A DNA stretch of 64,000 nt from Chitinophagaceae bacterium IBVUCB2 (GCA_002127295.1 NFUV01000001.1:1178001-1242000); one strand, 5' to 3'. Shown: positions 45,283 through 56,063, counted from the first letter of the stretch. The notes: a model not told the origin generated them from the sequence alone. A program made the numbers and translations.

Positions 45283-47622
45283 ATGAAAAAAATTAAATTC
45301 AGGATAACCAGGAAAGGAGTGTTTCGATTCTTTAAACGATTAGGTATTGGCTTTTTAGGGCTGATCGTTTTATTCTTTATGCTGAACTGGATATTTCCCG
45401 TACCGGATAAAGTAGAATATTCAACTATCATTACCGATAATAAAGGAGAAGTAATAAACGCCTACCTTACCAAAGACCAAAAGTGGAGAATGAAAACAGA
45501 GCTAGCCGAAATCTCTCCATTGCTACAAAAAACAATTATTGCTAAAGAGGATAAACATTTTTACTCCCATCCCGGTGTCAATCCTTTTGCGGTGGCAAGA
45601 GCTTTTTTCAATAACCTCTTTAAGATGCGCCGCACATCAGGTGCCAGTACTATTACCATGCAGGTGGCAAAAGCCCTGGAACCGGGAAAAAGAAATATTT
45701 TTAGTAAGATCCGGGAAATGTTCCGGGCTTTTCAACTGGAACTTAAATACAGTAAAAAGGAAATTCTTCAGTTATACCTTAATCTTGTTCCCTATGGCGG
45801 AAATATTGAAGGAGTAAAAGCAGCGTCAATTTTATATTTTAAAAAGAACCCCGACCATTTATCGCTGGCTGAAATAACGGCGCTGAGTATTATTCCGAAT
45901 AATCCCAGTTCATTAGTAGTTGGTAAACATAATGACCGCATCATCAAAGAAAGAAATGCCTGGCTGAATAAATTTTCGAAAAATAAAGTATTCACCCAAA
46001 AAGAAATTGAAGATGCTTTGGCTGAACCAATGAATGCAACAAGAGGAACTGTACCGCATTATCTTCCGCACCTTTCTTATAAATTGAAAAAACAAGGGGG
46101 TGCTTCACAAACCATCATCAAAACGAATATTGACTTAAACACACAATTAAAAACAGAAAAATTAGTTGAAGATTATATCCGAACACAACGATTAAGAAAT
46201 ATAAAGAATGCCGCGGTAGTAATTATCGATAATAAAACGCATAAAGTAATTACGTATGTTGGCTCTTCCAACTTTTTTGATACTACTGACGGCGGGCAGG
46301 TAAATGGTGCCAATGCAGTACGGCAACCGGGCAGTACGTTAAAGCCGCTGTTGTATGCCATGTGTTTTGATGAAGGTTTGCTTACTCCAAAAACAGTTAT
46401 GACAGATGTAGCAGTAAACTATGAAGGCTACGCACCTGAAAACTATGATGAGAAATTCAATGGCTATGTTACAGTTGAAAAAGCTTTAGAACATTCATTA
46501 AATATTCCAGCGGTAAAAGGATTAAGAATGTTGGGACATGAGAAGATGATCCAGAAATTATCAAATTGCAATTTCAAACAAATACAAAAGGACAGGCGAA
46601 AGCTTGGTTTGTCATTAATACTCGGTGGTTGCGGGACTACTTTGGAAGAACTGACTGGTTTATTCTCTTCATTTGAGAATGACGGATTATTCATCTCTCC
46701 ATCTTACACACAAAATGATACGGTACACAACAAAGTAAGAGTAATAAGTACTGCGGCTAATTATATGGTGAATGAAATTTTATCCAAGATAGATCGGCCT
46801 GATTTTCCTTTGAACTGGGCAGCTACGGAGAAAATGCCCAAGATCGCCTGGAAGACCGGCACCAGCTATGGACGAAAAGATGCCTGGAGCATTGGTTATA
46901 ATAAAAATTATACCGTGGGTGTTTGGACAGGAAATTTTTCTGGTGTGGGTGTAGCAGATCTAAGCGGTGCAAATATTGCAACGCCTTTACTATTTAAAAT
47001 CTTTAATACAATCGATTATGATAGTGACGAAGAATGGTTCACTCAACCAAAAGATTGTGATATAAGACAGGTTTGCAGCGAAACGGGATTAGCACCTTCA
47101 GAACATTGCAGCAGCTTGGTAACGGATTATTTTATTCCGTTGATATCTTCTACCAAAATGTGCGATAACTGGCAGGAAGTAATGATCAGTGTGAATGAAA
47201 AAATTTCATTTTGTAAAAGCTGTGTTCCCGAAAGTGGTTATAAAAAGAAATGGTACAAAGTAATACCGCCCGATATGCAATCATGGTTTGAAGAAAACAG
47301 GATCACTTATCAAAAAATGCCGGCGCACAATCCAGATTGCGAGTTAATTTTTAAAGGTTCTGCTCCTGCTATTACCTCACCAGTTAATGGAACAGAATAT
47401 TTAATTAATAAAAAAGATCCGGAACCCTTGCAACTGGTTTGCAAGACCGCCAATGATGTAAGCAAAGTGTATTGGTACATCAACAATAAATTTTACAAAA
47501 GCAGTAATGCCGGGGAAAAACAATTCTTTGTTCCCGAAGAAGGCCCCGTGAAAATTTCCTGCACCGATGATAAAGGACGGAACAGGGATATAAAAATTAC
47601 AGTGAAGTATGTTTCGCTTTAG
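45283..47622 (+). CDS. pbpC: Penicillin-binding protein 1C (PbpC)
   Basis: A bifunctional peptidoglycan synthase of 779 residues with one N-terminal membrane helix (about 20-38). The glycosyltransferase domain has catalytic Glu89 (IAKEDKHFYSHPG) and TSGASTITMQVAK. The transpeptidase domain has Ser351-x-x-Lys354 (GSTLKP), SLN (405-407) and KTG (524-526). A C-terminal PBP1C-specific Ig-like domain (about 690-779) follows a Cys-containing linker. It overlaps the convergent amine oxidase gene by 4 bp and faces the A2M gene. Confidence 0.93.
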   Translation: MKKIKFRITRKGVFRFFKRLGIGFLGLIVLFFMLNWIFPVPDKVEYSTIITDNKGEVINAYLTKDQKWRMKTELAEISPLLQKTIIAKEDKHFYSHPGVNPFAVARAFFNNLFKMRRTSGASTITMQVAKALEPGKRNIFSKIREMFRAFQLELKYSKKEILQLYLNLVPYGGNIEGVKAASILYFKKNPDHLSLAEITALSIIPNNPSSLVVGKHNDRIIKERNAWLNKFSKNKVFTQKEIEDALAEPMNATRGTVPHYLPHLSYKLKKQGGASQTIIKTNIDLNTQLKTEKLVEDYIRTQRLRNIKNAAVVIIDNKTHKVITYVGSSNFFDTTDGGQVNGANAVRQPGSTLKPLLYAMCFDEGLLTPKTVMTDVAVNYEGYAPENYDEKFNGYVTVEKALEHSLNIPAVKGLRMLGHEKMIQKLSNCNFKQIQKDRRKLGLSLILGGCGTTLEELTGLFSSFENDGLFISPSYTQNDTVHNKVRVISTAANYMVNEILSKIDRPDFPLNWAATEKMPKIAWKTGTSYGRKDAWSIGYNKNYTVGVWTGNFSGVGVADLSGANIATPLLFKIFNTIDYDSDEEWFTQPKDCDIRQVCSETGLAPSEHCSSLVTDYFIPLISSTKMCDNWQEVMISVNEKISFCKSCVPESGYKKKWYKVIPPDMQSWFEENRITYQKMPAHNPDCELIFKGSAPAITSPVNGTEYLINKKDPEPLQLVCKTANDVSKVYWYINNKFYKSSNAGEKQFFVPEEGPVKISCTDDKGRNRDIKITVKYVSL

Positions 47623-48980
47623 ATCTTTGCTGCCGCTTCTTCTCCCGTATTGATCGCTCCTTCCATAAAGCCCTGCCAGTCTGCCAAATGCTCTCCCGCA
47701 AAATGGGTATGAATATGCGACCGTTTTAATATCGGCATTACTCTAAACCATTGTCCCTTTCCATACAAGGCATAAGCACCGTGAGAAAATTCATCTTTTC
47801 CCCAGTAATAATTGGTTTGTTTTTCTAAACTATCCTTTACATCATTAAAATGCGGACGTAATGTTTGCATAACCATGTCTTTTCTCCACTCTTCGCTTTG
47901 ATTAGCTACCACTGCAGCTTTTTCTCCGATGGTATAAGAGATCAGTACGCCTTTTTTTGAATCCTGGTTTTTGGTAGCATGATAAAAATAGTGTGGGGAT
48001 TGATCAGTTATCATATCAAAACTTTCATCCTTCCAAAAACGTTTGTTAAACAATAAAGGATTTTTATTGATACGGGCATACTGCAATTCATTTATTGCAT
48101 TTACCTGGTCAGCTGGTAAACCTGGTTCCCATTTTATATTCTTCACTGCATAGGTTGGTGCTGTGCAAATAATTTTATTCGCTGTGAATTGTTGCCCGTT
48201 CTTACAATACACGGTAACACCGCCTTTTACATTTTGCACCACCCGTTGCACCGCATGCTCCAGTTTTATTTTGTCCATCCCGATCTTTTCAGCAATTCTT
48301 TTTGCCAGCATACTGTTACCGCCTTTAATTTTAAGATCCATCTCATTCTTCTCACTACTTTCTGCATACTCTGCCAATGCTGCAAAAGCTGAAACACTAC
48401 GAATAGTTTCTCCAAAATCAGTGCTGTCTAATAATTCCCGCAGATCCAAATCTCTTCCTTGGCAGCCATTGTTTACCAGGTACCGCCACCAATCCATTTT
48501 ATCCAGCTTCACTTTATCTGCCTGTGTTAGCTTTTCATAATTACCAATGATGGATTGAAATTTCTTTTTCCATTCAGGACTATAATCCCAATCGCCATTT
48601 TTATAATATTTTCCCTGGTAGATCAAATGCGAATCGAACTGGTTATTTTGTAACTCCAGTCCAAATTCATTGCAAAGATTTTGTAACCGCTCATGTGAGT
48701 TTCCCACCCACTCAGCTCCTAACTCAATGATGAGATTTTCTTTTTCATCAATGGTATGAGAAAATACCCGGCCACTTATTCTATTCCGGGCTTCCAGTAT
48801 CACAAAATCAATTTTCTTTTTATGCAAATAATAAGCAGCAGATAAACCTGCAAAGCCGGCTCCAATTATAATGACCTTGGGCTTAGCTCCAATAAAAAAA
48901 TTGCTGAATGAGGAAGAGGCTAATAACAAACCGCCGGAAGCTAAAGTAGCTTCCCTGATAAATTGCCTGCGTGAACTCAT
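47619..48980 (-). CDS. FAD-dependent amine oxidase (flavin monoamine oxidase family), Tat-exported
   Basis: A 453-residue flavoprotein. The N-terminus SSRRQFIREA plus a hydrophobic stretch is a Tat signal. FAD is bound via IIGAGFAGLSAAYYLHKK, LEARNRISGRVFS and the C-terminal HFAGEHLADWQGFMEGAINTGEEA-type motif (in parts, HFAGEHLADWQG). The substrate amine is unknown. A periplasmic location follows from the Tat signal. It is convergent with pbpC with a 4-bp overlap. Confidence 0.87.
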   Translation of the reverse strand: MSSRRQFIREATLASGGLLLASSSFSNFFIGAKPKVIIIGAGFAGLSAAYYLHKKKIDFVILEARNRISGRVFSHTIDEKENLIIELGAEWVGNSHERLQNLCNEFGLELQNNQFDSHLIYQGKYYKNGDWDYSPEWKKKFQSIIGNYEKLTQADKVKLDKMDWWRYLVNNGCQGRDLDLRELLDSTDFGETIRSVSAFAALAEYAESSEKNEMDLKIKGGNSMLAKRIAEKIGMDKIKLEHAVQRVVQNVKGGVTVYCKNGQQFTANKIICTAPTYAVKNIKWEPGLPADQVNAINELQYARINKNPLLFNKRFWKDESFDMITDQSPHYFYHATKNQDSKKGVLISYTIGEKAAVVANQSEEWRKDMVMQTLRPHFNDVKDSLEKQTNYYWGKDEFSHGAYALYGKGQWFRVMPILKRSHIHTHFAGEHLADWQGFMEGAINTGEEAAAKI

Positions 48981-49032
48981 AAGTAAGGTTTTGGTTGGAT
49001 TGTAAGTTCTGCAATTTTAAGAATATCACAAA

Positions 49033-49068
49033 CAAAAAAGCCAGCCATTAATAGTGGCTGACTTTTTT
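49033..49068. terminator. Intrinsic terminator after the DUF2807 gene
   Basis: AAAAAGCCAGCCA pairs with TGGCTGACTTTTT (one mismatch), A-rich and T-rich on the two sides; it ends the DUF2807 transcript. Confidence 0.8.
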
Positions 49069-49086
49069 ATTTGTTTATATTTTGCC

Positions 49087-49806
49087 TTATTGTACTTTTT
49101 TTACACTACCTGCACCACTTGTACTTTGGCTAACTACAGCACTTCCTTTATACCGAACATCACTTGCCCCACTTGCTTCTGCAGTAATCCTTACGCTTGC
49201 AAATACTTCGGCATTGCTTGCACCAGAAAGATCTACTTCCGCATTTTCGGATAATAGTTCAAAACAATTAGCATCTGAGGCACCACTTCCTTTTATAAGC
49301 AGGTCTTTTGTTTGCCCGACCAATGATACGCTACTGGCCCCACTCATGCTGGCAGATACTTTTGGAGTTTTTAATTCCAGATCTGCATGGCTTGCACCGG
49401 TAACATCAATATCAATTGCATCCCCTGTTAATTCATTTTCGCCGATTATTTTACTGGCACCTGAAGCATCCAGGTATTTAAATGCCGGAGCGGATACATA
49501 TACTTTTATTTTTCCGGTGGCATTAAGATTGGTACCATCTTCTTCCCGAATTCTTAAAACTCCATTCTCTTCCGTAATAATTATATGTTGTTGCAGGTTT
49601 TCATCCGCTTCAACTTTTACAGAAGATACCGAGTCTTGTTTTACATATAAATGAATAGCATTACTTACTTCAACACCCGTAAAATTAGAATGTGTTCTTA
49701 CCTGGGAAATAACATTTCCATTACCCCTGATCCTCTCCCCTGTTATTTCATCACAGGAAGAAAATAACAGGACACCGAAGCTGGCTACTATAAAAAAAAG
49801 TTTCAT
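49087..49806 (-). CDS. DUF2807 (head GIN) domain lipoprotein
   Basis: A 239-residue lipoprotein (lipobox LLFSSC) of the DUF2807 family. A parallel-beta-helix-like repeat with recurring GAS motifs (DASGASKI, VTGASHAD, SMSGASSV, GSGASDAN, DLSGASNA, EASGASDV) covers most of the length. The function is unknown; in Bacteroidota such proteins are surface or periplasmic. Monocistronic, with its own terminator. Confidence 0.85.
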   Translation of the reverse strand: MKLFFIVASFGVLLFSSCDEITGERIRGNGNVISQVRTHSNFTGVEVSNAIHLYVKQDSVSSVKVEADENLQQHIIITEENGVLRIREEDGTNLNATGKIKVYVSAPAFKYLDASGASKIIGENELTGDAIDIDVTGASHADLELKTPKVSASMSGASSVSLVGQTKDLLIKGSGASDANCFELLSENAEVDLSGASNAEVFASVRITAEASGASDVRYKGSAVVSQSTSGAGSVKKVQ

Positions 49807-50049
49807 GTTGGTTGGTTTGTGATAACAAATGTAAGTGCAAAAGTGCCGTTTTCAACAAATTTGACGCTTTCGATAGCTACAAGGTTACAATTGAAAATAC
49901 AATTTTGTAAATGGCCAAAACCTGCTGCAGGAAAGGATTCTAAACTCTGTCGCCTAAACTACAAACCTTTTTTTACCTTCGCTGCCATTAACCGCTGTTA
50001 CAAAAGCAAAAATGATTTAACGAACACCGCTTTCTCTAATTAATTATAC

Positions 50050-51585
50050 ATGACTGAAAAAATATTGATCCTTGATTTTGGCTCCCAATTTACCCAGTTA
50101 ATTGCCCGGACTGTGAGGGAAGCCAATGTATATTGCGAAATTATTCCATTCAATAAGCCTTTCGAATTTGAACCCGGATTGAAAGGTATCATCCTGTCTG
50201 GATCTCCTTTTTCTGTGAATGAAAACAATGCTCCCGATGTTGATGTGCAAAATTTTATTTCTAAAGTACCTGTACTGGGAGTTTGCTATGGTGCCCAATT
50301 AACGGCTAAACGCTTTGGTGGGGTGGTTGCCAAAAGTAATAAACGGGAATATGGCCGTGCCATTCTTCAACTCAAAAAAGAGGATGTGCTTTTAAAAAAT
50401 GTGGAGCCACAAAGCCATGTGTGGATGAGCCATAGCGATACCATCAAAGAATTACCCGTTGGATTTGAATTATTAGCAGATACAGAAAGCATTCCTGTTG
50501 CTGCATTCAAAAAAAATGGTACTGAAACCAAACCTCTCTACGGTGTACAGTTTCACCCGGAAGTATATCATTCTAAAGAAGGAAAAAAGATTCTGAATAA
50601 TTTTCTGCTTAACATTTGCGGCTGTACACAAGATTGGACACCAGCTCATTTTATTACTGATACAGTTGCAGCATTAAAAAAACAAATTGGCGACCGTAAA
50701 GTTATTATGGCTCTAAGCGGCGGTGTTGATTCAACCGTAGCGGCTACATTAATTCATCGGGCAATAGGTAAAAACCTCTTCGGAATTTTTGTTGATAATG
50801 GAGTACTTCGTAAAAATGAATTTGGCGCTGTGCTTGAGATGTATGCCCAACTTGGATTGAACGTAACAGGCATCGATGCGAAGCAGCGTTTTTATTCTGC
50901 CTTGGCCGATAAAACAGACCCCGAAGCAAAAAGAAAAGCAATTGGCAGTTTGTTCATTGACGTTTTCCAGGAAGAATCCCAAAAGATCGAAGGTGTTGGA
51001 TTGCTGGGACAAGGAACTATCTATCCCGATGTGATAGAAAGCTTGTCGGTGCATGGCCCTTCGGCTACCATCAAGTCCCATCATAATGTTGGGGGTTTAC
51101 CCGACCATCTTCATCTTGAATTGGTTGAACCGCTGCGTTCATTATTTAAAGATGAGGTAAGAAAAGTTGGCCGTGAGTTAGGCATACCTGCAGAAATGAT
51201 TGACCGTCACCCTTTCCCGGGACCGGGACTAGCTATACGTATTTTGGGAGAAATTACAGAAGAAAAGGTACAGTTGTTGCAAGAAGCAGATTACCTGTAT
51301 ACTAAGATGCTAAAAGATGCAGGATTGTATGCAACTGTGTGGCAGGCCGGAGCTATCTTACTGCCGGTAAAAAGTGTGGGTGTAATGGGTGATGAAAGGA
51401 CTTATGAATTTACAGTAGCATTAAGAGCTGTAACCAGTGTGGATGGAATGACGGCAGATTGGGCTCATTTGCCGTATGAGTTCTTAGCGAATATCTCTAA
51501 CGAGATCATTAATAATGTTAGAGGAATTAACAGGGTAGTGTACGATATAAGCAGTAAACCACCTGCAACAATTGAGTGGGAATAA
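50050..51585 (+). CDS. guaA: GMP synthase (glutamine-hydrolysing)
   Basis: GuaA aminates XMP to GMP. The glutaminase domain has Cys79 (LGVCYGAQL), His169 and Glu171 (QFHPEVYHS). The synthetase domain has the PP-loop SGGVDS (223-228) and the C-terminal dimerisation domain with the XMP site ([21 protein letters not shown] end). Length 511 residues. It is followed by a substrate-binding-like gene after 39 bp. Confidence 0.97.
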   Translation: MTEKILILDFGSQFTQLIARTVREANVYCEIIPFNKPFEFEPGLKGIILSGSPFSVNENNAPDVDVQNFISKVPVLGVCYGAQLTAKRFGGVVAKSNKREYGRAILQLKKEDVLLKNVEPQSHVWMSHSDTIKELPVGFELLADTESIPVAAFKKNGTETKPLYGVQFHPEVYHSKEGKKILNNFLLNICGCTQDWTPAHFITDTVAALKKQIGDRKVIMALSGGVDSTVAATLIHRAIGKNLFGIFVDNGVLRKNEFGAVLEMYAQLGLNVTGIDAKQRFYSALADKTDPEAKRKAIGSLFIDVFQEESQKIEGVGLLGQGTIYPDVIESLSVHGPSATIKSHHNVGGLPDHLHLELVEPLRSLFKDEVRKVGRELGIPAEMIDRHPFPGPGLAIRILGEITEEKVQLLQEADYLYTKMLKDAGLYATVWQAGAILLPVKSVGVMGDERTYEFTVALRAVTSVDGMTADWAHLPYEFLANISNEIINNVRGINRVVYDISSKPPATIEWE

Positions 51586-51624
51586 AATGGTGAGTGAAGT
51601 GCCTCTTAAAAAAGAATCTTATTT

Positions 51625-52800
51625 ATGAAAAAAAACTTCTTGGTATTACTGGTTCTGATCTTTGCGTTTCACTTTTCGGATGCTCAAACAGAAGTTCGGA
51701 AACACAAGGTGGCAATTTTTGCACCATTGTATCTCGATTCTGCCTTTGATTACAATGATGAATACCGATATGCAAAAAATGTATTCCCAAAATATATCAA
51801 CCCGGGATTAGAATTTTATGAAGGAGCCCAACTGGCTATTGACTCCCTGAATAAAGAAGGTGCCCCTTTAGAAATTTTTATTTACGATACCCGTTCTACC
51901 AAACAAACTATTGCCCAGCAATTGACTAAAGCAGAAAGGGATAGTGTGGAGCTAATTATTGTGCATAGTACCAGCCAGGAAGTAAAAATTTTTGCAGATG
52001 CTGGTTTAAAAAGAAATATACCTGTTATCAATGTCAATCTTCCAAACGATGGCGGGGCCAGCTCAAATCCTTTTTTTGTTGTACTAAATTCTACATTGAG
52101 AACACAATGCGAAGGGATCTATAAACATATACAGAAATATTATTCGCTTGAACCGATTGTAGTGTTTAGAAAAAAAGGGCAGTTAGAAGACAGGCTTAAA
52201 ATGTATTTCGATGATTTTTCAAAAAACACCGTAGGTATACCCTTGAAATTGAAATACGTTGAGCTGACCGATAGCTTTACAGTGAACCAGCTTAGGGCTC
52301 ATCTGGATACTTCCAATCAAACACTTTGTGTAGCAGGTAGTCTCGATGAAAACTTTGGAAGAAGACTTGTGCGGCAATTAGCATCACTTAAAAAACAGAA
52401 ATACCAGGCTATTGTAATGGGTATGCCTACCTGGGATAATATCAGGGATTTCAACAAGTCGGAATATAAAGGCATTGAAATTATCTACAGCACTCCTTTT
52501 TATCATTCAAAAGTTGATAAGATCACTCAAAGCATTACTAACTATTTCAATACAGTAATGTTTGCCCGCCCAAGCGATATGGTATTTCGTGGATACGAGG
52601 TAACATGGAAATATGCAAAGTTGCTTTTGCAATATGGTAAAGACATCTCTTCCAACCTTGGTAATAAGCAGTACAAAGTATTCACCGATTACGATATTCA
52701 ACCTATTCTCAACAAACAATCCATGACACTGGATTACTTCGAGAATAAAAAACTCTACTTCCTGAAATGGCAGGATGGAGCATTGAAAGGAGTATTTTAA
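51625..52800 (+). CDS. Exported type 1 periplasmic-binding-like protein
   Basis: A 391-residue exported protein (signal ending near HFSDAQ) with a type 1 periplasmic-binding fold: KVAIFAPLYLDSAF, FYEGAQLAIDSLNKEGAPLEIFIYDT and VMGMPTWDNIRDF. In Bacteroidota such proteins often carry LysM domains, but none is seen here. No transporter genes are adjacent. The ligand is unknown. It follows guaA closely but need not share its function. Confidence 0.75.
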   Translation: MKKNFLVLLVLIFAFHFSDAQTEVRKHKVAIFAPLYLDSAFDYNDEYRYAKNVFPKYINPGLEFYEGAQLAIDSLNKEGAPLEIFIYDTRSTKQTIAQQLTKAERDSVELIIVHSTSQEVKIFADAGLKRNIPVINVNLPNDGGASSNPFFVVLNSTLRTQCEGIYKHIQKYYSLEPIVVFRKKGQLEDRLKMYFDDFSKNTVGIPLKLKYVELTDSFTVNQLRAHLDTSNQTLCVAGSLDENFGRRLVRQLASLKKQKYQAIVMGMPTWDNIRDFNKSEYKGIEIIYSTPFYHSKVDKITQSITNYFNTVMFARPSDMVFRGYEVTWKYAKLLLQYGKDISSNLGNKQYKVFTDYDIQPILNKQSMTLDYFENKKLYFLKWQDGALKGVF

Positions 52801-52840
52801 TTTTAGTTAATCCATTAACTTCATTTCTTATTTCATTTTT

Positions 52841-55318
52841 GTGGAATTACCGCATACCAAAGGATATCATATTATTAATAACTGGCTTGAAACAAAAGGT
52901 TTTAAGCCTTTTTTATTTCAGCAAGAAGCCTGGCAGCAGATCCTCATGGGTAACAGTGGTTTGGTAAATGCGCCTACGGGGTGCGGTAAAACATTTTCAG
53001 TTTTCTTAGGTAGCGTTATTGATTTTATCAATCATCATCCCGAGGATTATGCAAGCAGAAAAAATAATGGTTTGCAGTTACTATGGATTACACCACTCCG
53101 TGCCCTGGCCAAAGATATTGGCCGTGCTATAGAAGAAGTAATTGCAGAGTTAGGAATGAATTGGAAAGTAGGGATAAGGAATGGTGATACTTCAACTACT
53201 GAAAGAGCTTCTCAAAAAAGACAAATGCCGGAAGTACTAATCATTACTCCGGAAAGTTTGCATTTGCTCTTAGCACAAAAAGGATATCCGGAAATTTTTC
53301 ATTCCCTGAAAATAATAGCAGTCGATGAGTGGCATGAGTTATTAGGAAGTAAAAGGGGTGTACAGGTTGAATTAGCAATTTCACGAATTGTGAATGTTCA
53401 ATATTCGAAGTTCAATTCTCAATGTTCTGTATGGGGCATCTCTGCTACCATTGGAAATTTGGAAGAAGCCAAAGAAGTTTTGTTATCGCCACTTCAGAAA
53501 TCAGGTATCACTATTAAGGCCAATCTTAATAAGAAGATTGAAGTCGAGTCAATTTTTCCTGATGAAATTGAAAAATATCCCTGGGCAGGTCATTTAGGAA
53601 TTAAACTGGCACATAAACTAATTCCGATTATTCAACAAAGCAGAACAACACTCATTTTCATTAATACCAGAGGAATGAGTGAGAGATGGTATCAAACATT
53701 GCTGGATGTTTGTCCGGAATTAGCTGGCTCAATTGCTTTGCATCATAGTTCTATTGACAGAGAAATGAGGGAATGGATCGAAGACAATCTTCACACTGGC
53801 AATTTAAAAGCTGTGGTGTGCACCGCCAGTTTAGATTTAGGAGTAGATTTTCGTCCTGTAGAAACAGTTATACAAGTTGGGTCACCCAAAGGAGTTGCCC
53901 GTTTCCTGCAAAGAGCTGGACGCAGCGGTCATAGCCCGGATGCTGTAAGTAAAATTTATTTTCTTCCTACTCATTCCTTAGAGTTGATGGAAGCTGCAGC
54001 ATTAAAATCAGCGATGCAGGAAAACCTCGTCGAAAGTCGTCCACCAATGATGCTTTGCTTTGATGTACTGATGCAATACCTGAATACGATCGCTATATCT
54101 GAGGGCTTTTTACCCGATGAAATTTATAAAGAAGTCGCTTCCACTTTTTGTTTTAGAGACCTTACCAAAGATGAATGGCAGCATATCCTTCATTTTATTA
54201 CGGAAGGTGGCAATGCGATGCAGCAATACGATGAATTTAAAAAAGTTGAAATAATAGAAGGCGTTTATAAAATAAACAGCCGCAAAGTAGCCATGCGGCA
54301 TCGCATGCATATCGGTACTATTGTAAGTGATTCTATGTTGAAAGTGAAATTTATGAGTGGTGGGTACGTAGGGGTGATCGAAGAATATTTTATAACAAGA
54401 TTAGAAGCTGGCGATGTATTTACACTTGCGGGTAGAAATCTTGAATTCCTGATGATAAAAGACATGACAGCTCTTGTAAAAAAATCAGACAAGAAAAAGT
54501 CAATAGTGCCCAGTTGGAATGGTGGCCGCATGCCCCTGAGTGCTAATTTGGGAAAGAAGCTACGAGAAATGTTAGACAGTTTTGCTGTTGGTGGCAAGCA
54601 ATTGGCGGTGGAGCTTGAAGCTTTAAAGCCTCTTTTTGATTTACAGGAAACACTTTCTCATGTACCAAAGAAAAATGAATTATTGATCGAACAGATAGAA
54701 ACCAAAGACGGTTTTCATCTTTTTGTTTACCCTTTTGAAGGCCGTCTGGTGCATGAAGCAATGGCAGCGATCTTGGCTTATCGCATTAGCCGCATACACC
54801 CTATCACTTTTTCATTTGCCATGAATGATTATGGGTTTGAATTATTAAGCGACCAGGCCATCCCTGTGGATGATACAAATGTGTATGACTTATTTTCTCC
54901 CGAAGATTTATTAAATGATATACAACGTAGTGTAAACAGCACTGAAATGGCAAAAAGAAAATTCCGGGATGTAGCGGTTATTGGTGGGCTTATTTTCCAG
55001 GGAATGCCGGGAGAGAAAAAGAAAGCCAGGCATCTTCAATCTTCTGCTTCATTACTATTTAAAGTTTTTAGCGAATATGATTCAGGCAATTTATTATTGC
55101 GCCAGGCTTACCAGGAAGTAATGGACCAGCAGATGGAAGAAGTACGGTTACGGGATATGTTGACTCGCATACAACAATCCCAAATCATAATTACGTTTCC
55201 TGAAAGACTTACACCCTTTTGCTTCCCCATCAAAGTAGATAGTATGCGGGAGGATCTTTCTTCCGAAAAACTAGAAGATCGAGTACGAAGAATGCAACAA
55301 CAACTGACATCAAAGTAG
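52841..55318 (+). CDS. Ligase-associated DEXH-box helicase (Lhr-like)
   Basis: An 825-residue SF2 helicase starting with GTG. Q-motif-like FQQEAWQQIL, Walker A APTGCGKT (44-51), DEWH (162-165), GISATIGN (motif III) and the second RecA domain with QRAGRSGHSP (motif VI) are clear, followed by Lhr-type winged-helix and beta-rich C-terminal domains. It matches the ligase-associated DNA damage response helicase, which accompanies a LigB-type ATP-dependent ligase, an MBL-fold exonuclease and PdeM. Here only the pdeM gene follows (76 bp later); the ligase and exonuclease are not in the window. Confidence 0.88.
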   Translation: MELPHTKGYHIINNWLETKGFKPFLFQQEAWQQILMGNSGLVNAPTGCGKTFSVFLGSVIDFINHHPEDYASRKNNGLQLLWITPLRALAKDIGRAIEEVIAELGMNWKVGIRNGDTSTTERASQKRQMPEVLIITPESLHLLLAQKGYPEIFHSLKIIAVDEWHELLGSKRGVQVELAISRIVNVQYSKFNSQCSVWGISATIGNLEEAKEVLLSPLQKSGITIKANLNKKIEVESIFPDEIEKYPWAGHLGIKLAHKLIPIIQQSRTTLIFINTRGMSERWYQTLLDVCPELAGSIALHHSSIDREMREWIEDNLHTGNLKAVVCTASLDLGVDFRPVETVIQVGSPKGVARFLQRAGRSGHSPDAVSKIYFLPTHSLELMEAAALKSAMQENLVESRPPMMLCFDVLMQYLNTIAISEGFLPDEIYKEVASTFCFRDLTKDEWQHILHFITEGGNAMQQYDEFKKVEIIEGVYKINSRKVAMRHRMHIGTIVSDSMLKVKFMSGGYVGVIEEYFITRLEAGDVFTLAGRNLEFLMIKDMTALVKKSDKKKSIVPSWNGGRMPLSANLGKKLREMLDSFAVGGKQLAVELEALKPLFDLQETLSHVPKKNELLIEQIETKDGFHLFVYPFEGRLVHEAMAAILAYRISRIHPITFSFAMNDYGFELLSDQAIPVDDTNVYDLFSPEDLLNDIQRSVNSTEMAKRKFRDVAVIGGLIFQGMPGEKKKARHLQSSASLLFKVFSEYDSGNLLLRQAYQEVMDQQMEEVRLRDMLTRIQQSQIIITFPERLTPFCFPIKVDSMREDLSSEKLEDRVRRMQQQLTSK

Positions 55319-55394
55319 AAATATCTCACTTTACTTCCAGCAGACTCTATATCACTTTGAACCATGATCTAGCTTCTTTATATTTGCCGACCCC

Positions 55395-56063
55395 ATGCAA
55401 AATCCCATTCCTCACATAGTCCGGAATAATACTTTGTGGCTTTCGCCAGAACGTAGCTTGTTCTGGGAAGAAGAGAATACACTCATCATTGCGGACATGC
55501 ATCTTGGTAAAACAGGTCATTTTCGTAAGGCAGGCATCGCAATTCCGCAGAGTATTTATAAAGCCGATTTACAACGGCTGATGTCGCAGCTCTATCTTTT
55601 CAAAGTTGACCGATTGATCATTGCTGGCGACTTTACGCATAGTGTAGCTAATAAAGAATTGGACCTGTTTCTTAAATGGCGGAAGGATTTTTCATTATTA
55701 CATATTGATCTCGTAAAAGGCAATCATGATATTTTGGATGATGCCTGGTACAATGAAGCCAACATCAGCGTAAGTAGTAAAAAATTAGCTGCAGGTCCAT
55801 ACCTTTTTATTCATGATCTAAAAGTTCATCAAAAACTTACTGAAGAAGAAAAACAATTATATGCTTTTACAGGCCATATGCACCCTGCTATTGCTATAAA
55901 AGGCCAGGGGAAACAATCCCTTCAATTTCCCTGTTTTTATTTTGCAAAAGAATACTGTGTATTACCTGCCTTTAGCCGTTTTACAGGTTCCTTTAAAGTA
56001 AAGCCACAAATTGGAGAAAATGTTTTTGCTGTAGTAGAAGATTCTGTAATGCAATTAGCTTAA
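55395..56063 (+). CDS. pdeM: Ligase-associated DNA damage response endonuclease PdeM
   Basis: A 222-residue calcineurin-like metallophosphoesterase. Metal ligands are in ADMHLGK (Asp34, His36), GDFTHS (Asp79), GNHD (109-112) and GHMHP (160-164). The family sits beside the DEXH helicase in ligase-associated repair clusters. It is convergent with the DUF5916 gene with a 4-bp overlap. Confidence 0.88.
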   Translation: MQNPIPHIVRNNTLWLSPERSLFWEEENTLIIADMHLGKTGHFRKAGIAIPQSIYKADLQRLMSQLYLFKVDRLIIAGDFTHSVANKELDLFLKWRKDFSLLHIDLVKGNHDILDDAWYNEANISVSSKKLAAGPYLFIHDLKVHQKLTEEEKQLYAFTGHMHPAIAIKGQGKQSLQFPCFYFAKEYCVLPAFSRFTGSFKVKPQIGENVFAVVEDSVMQLA

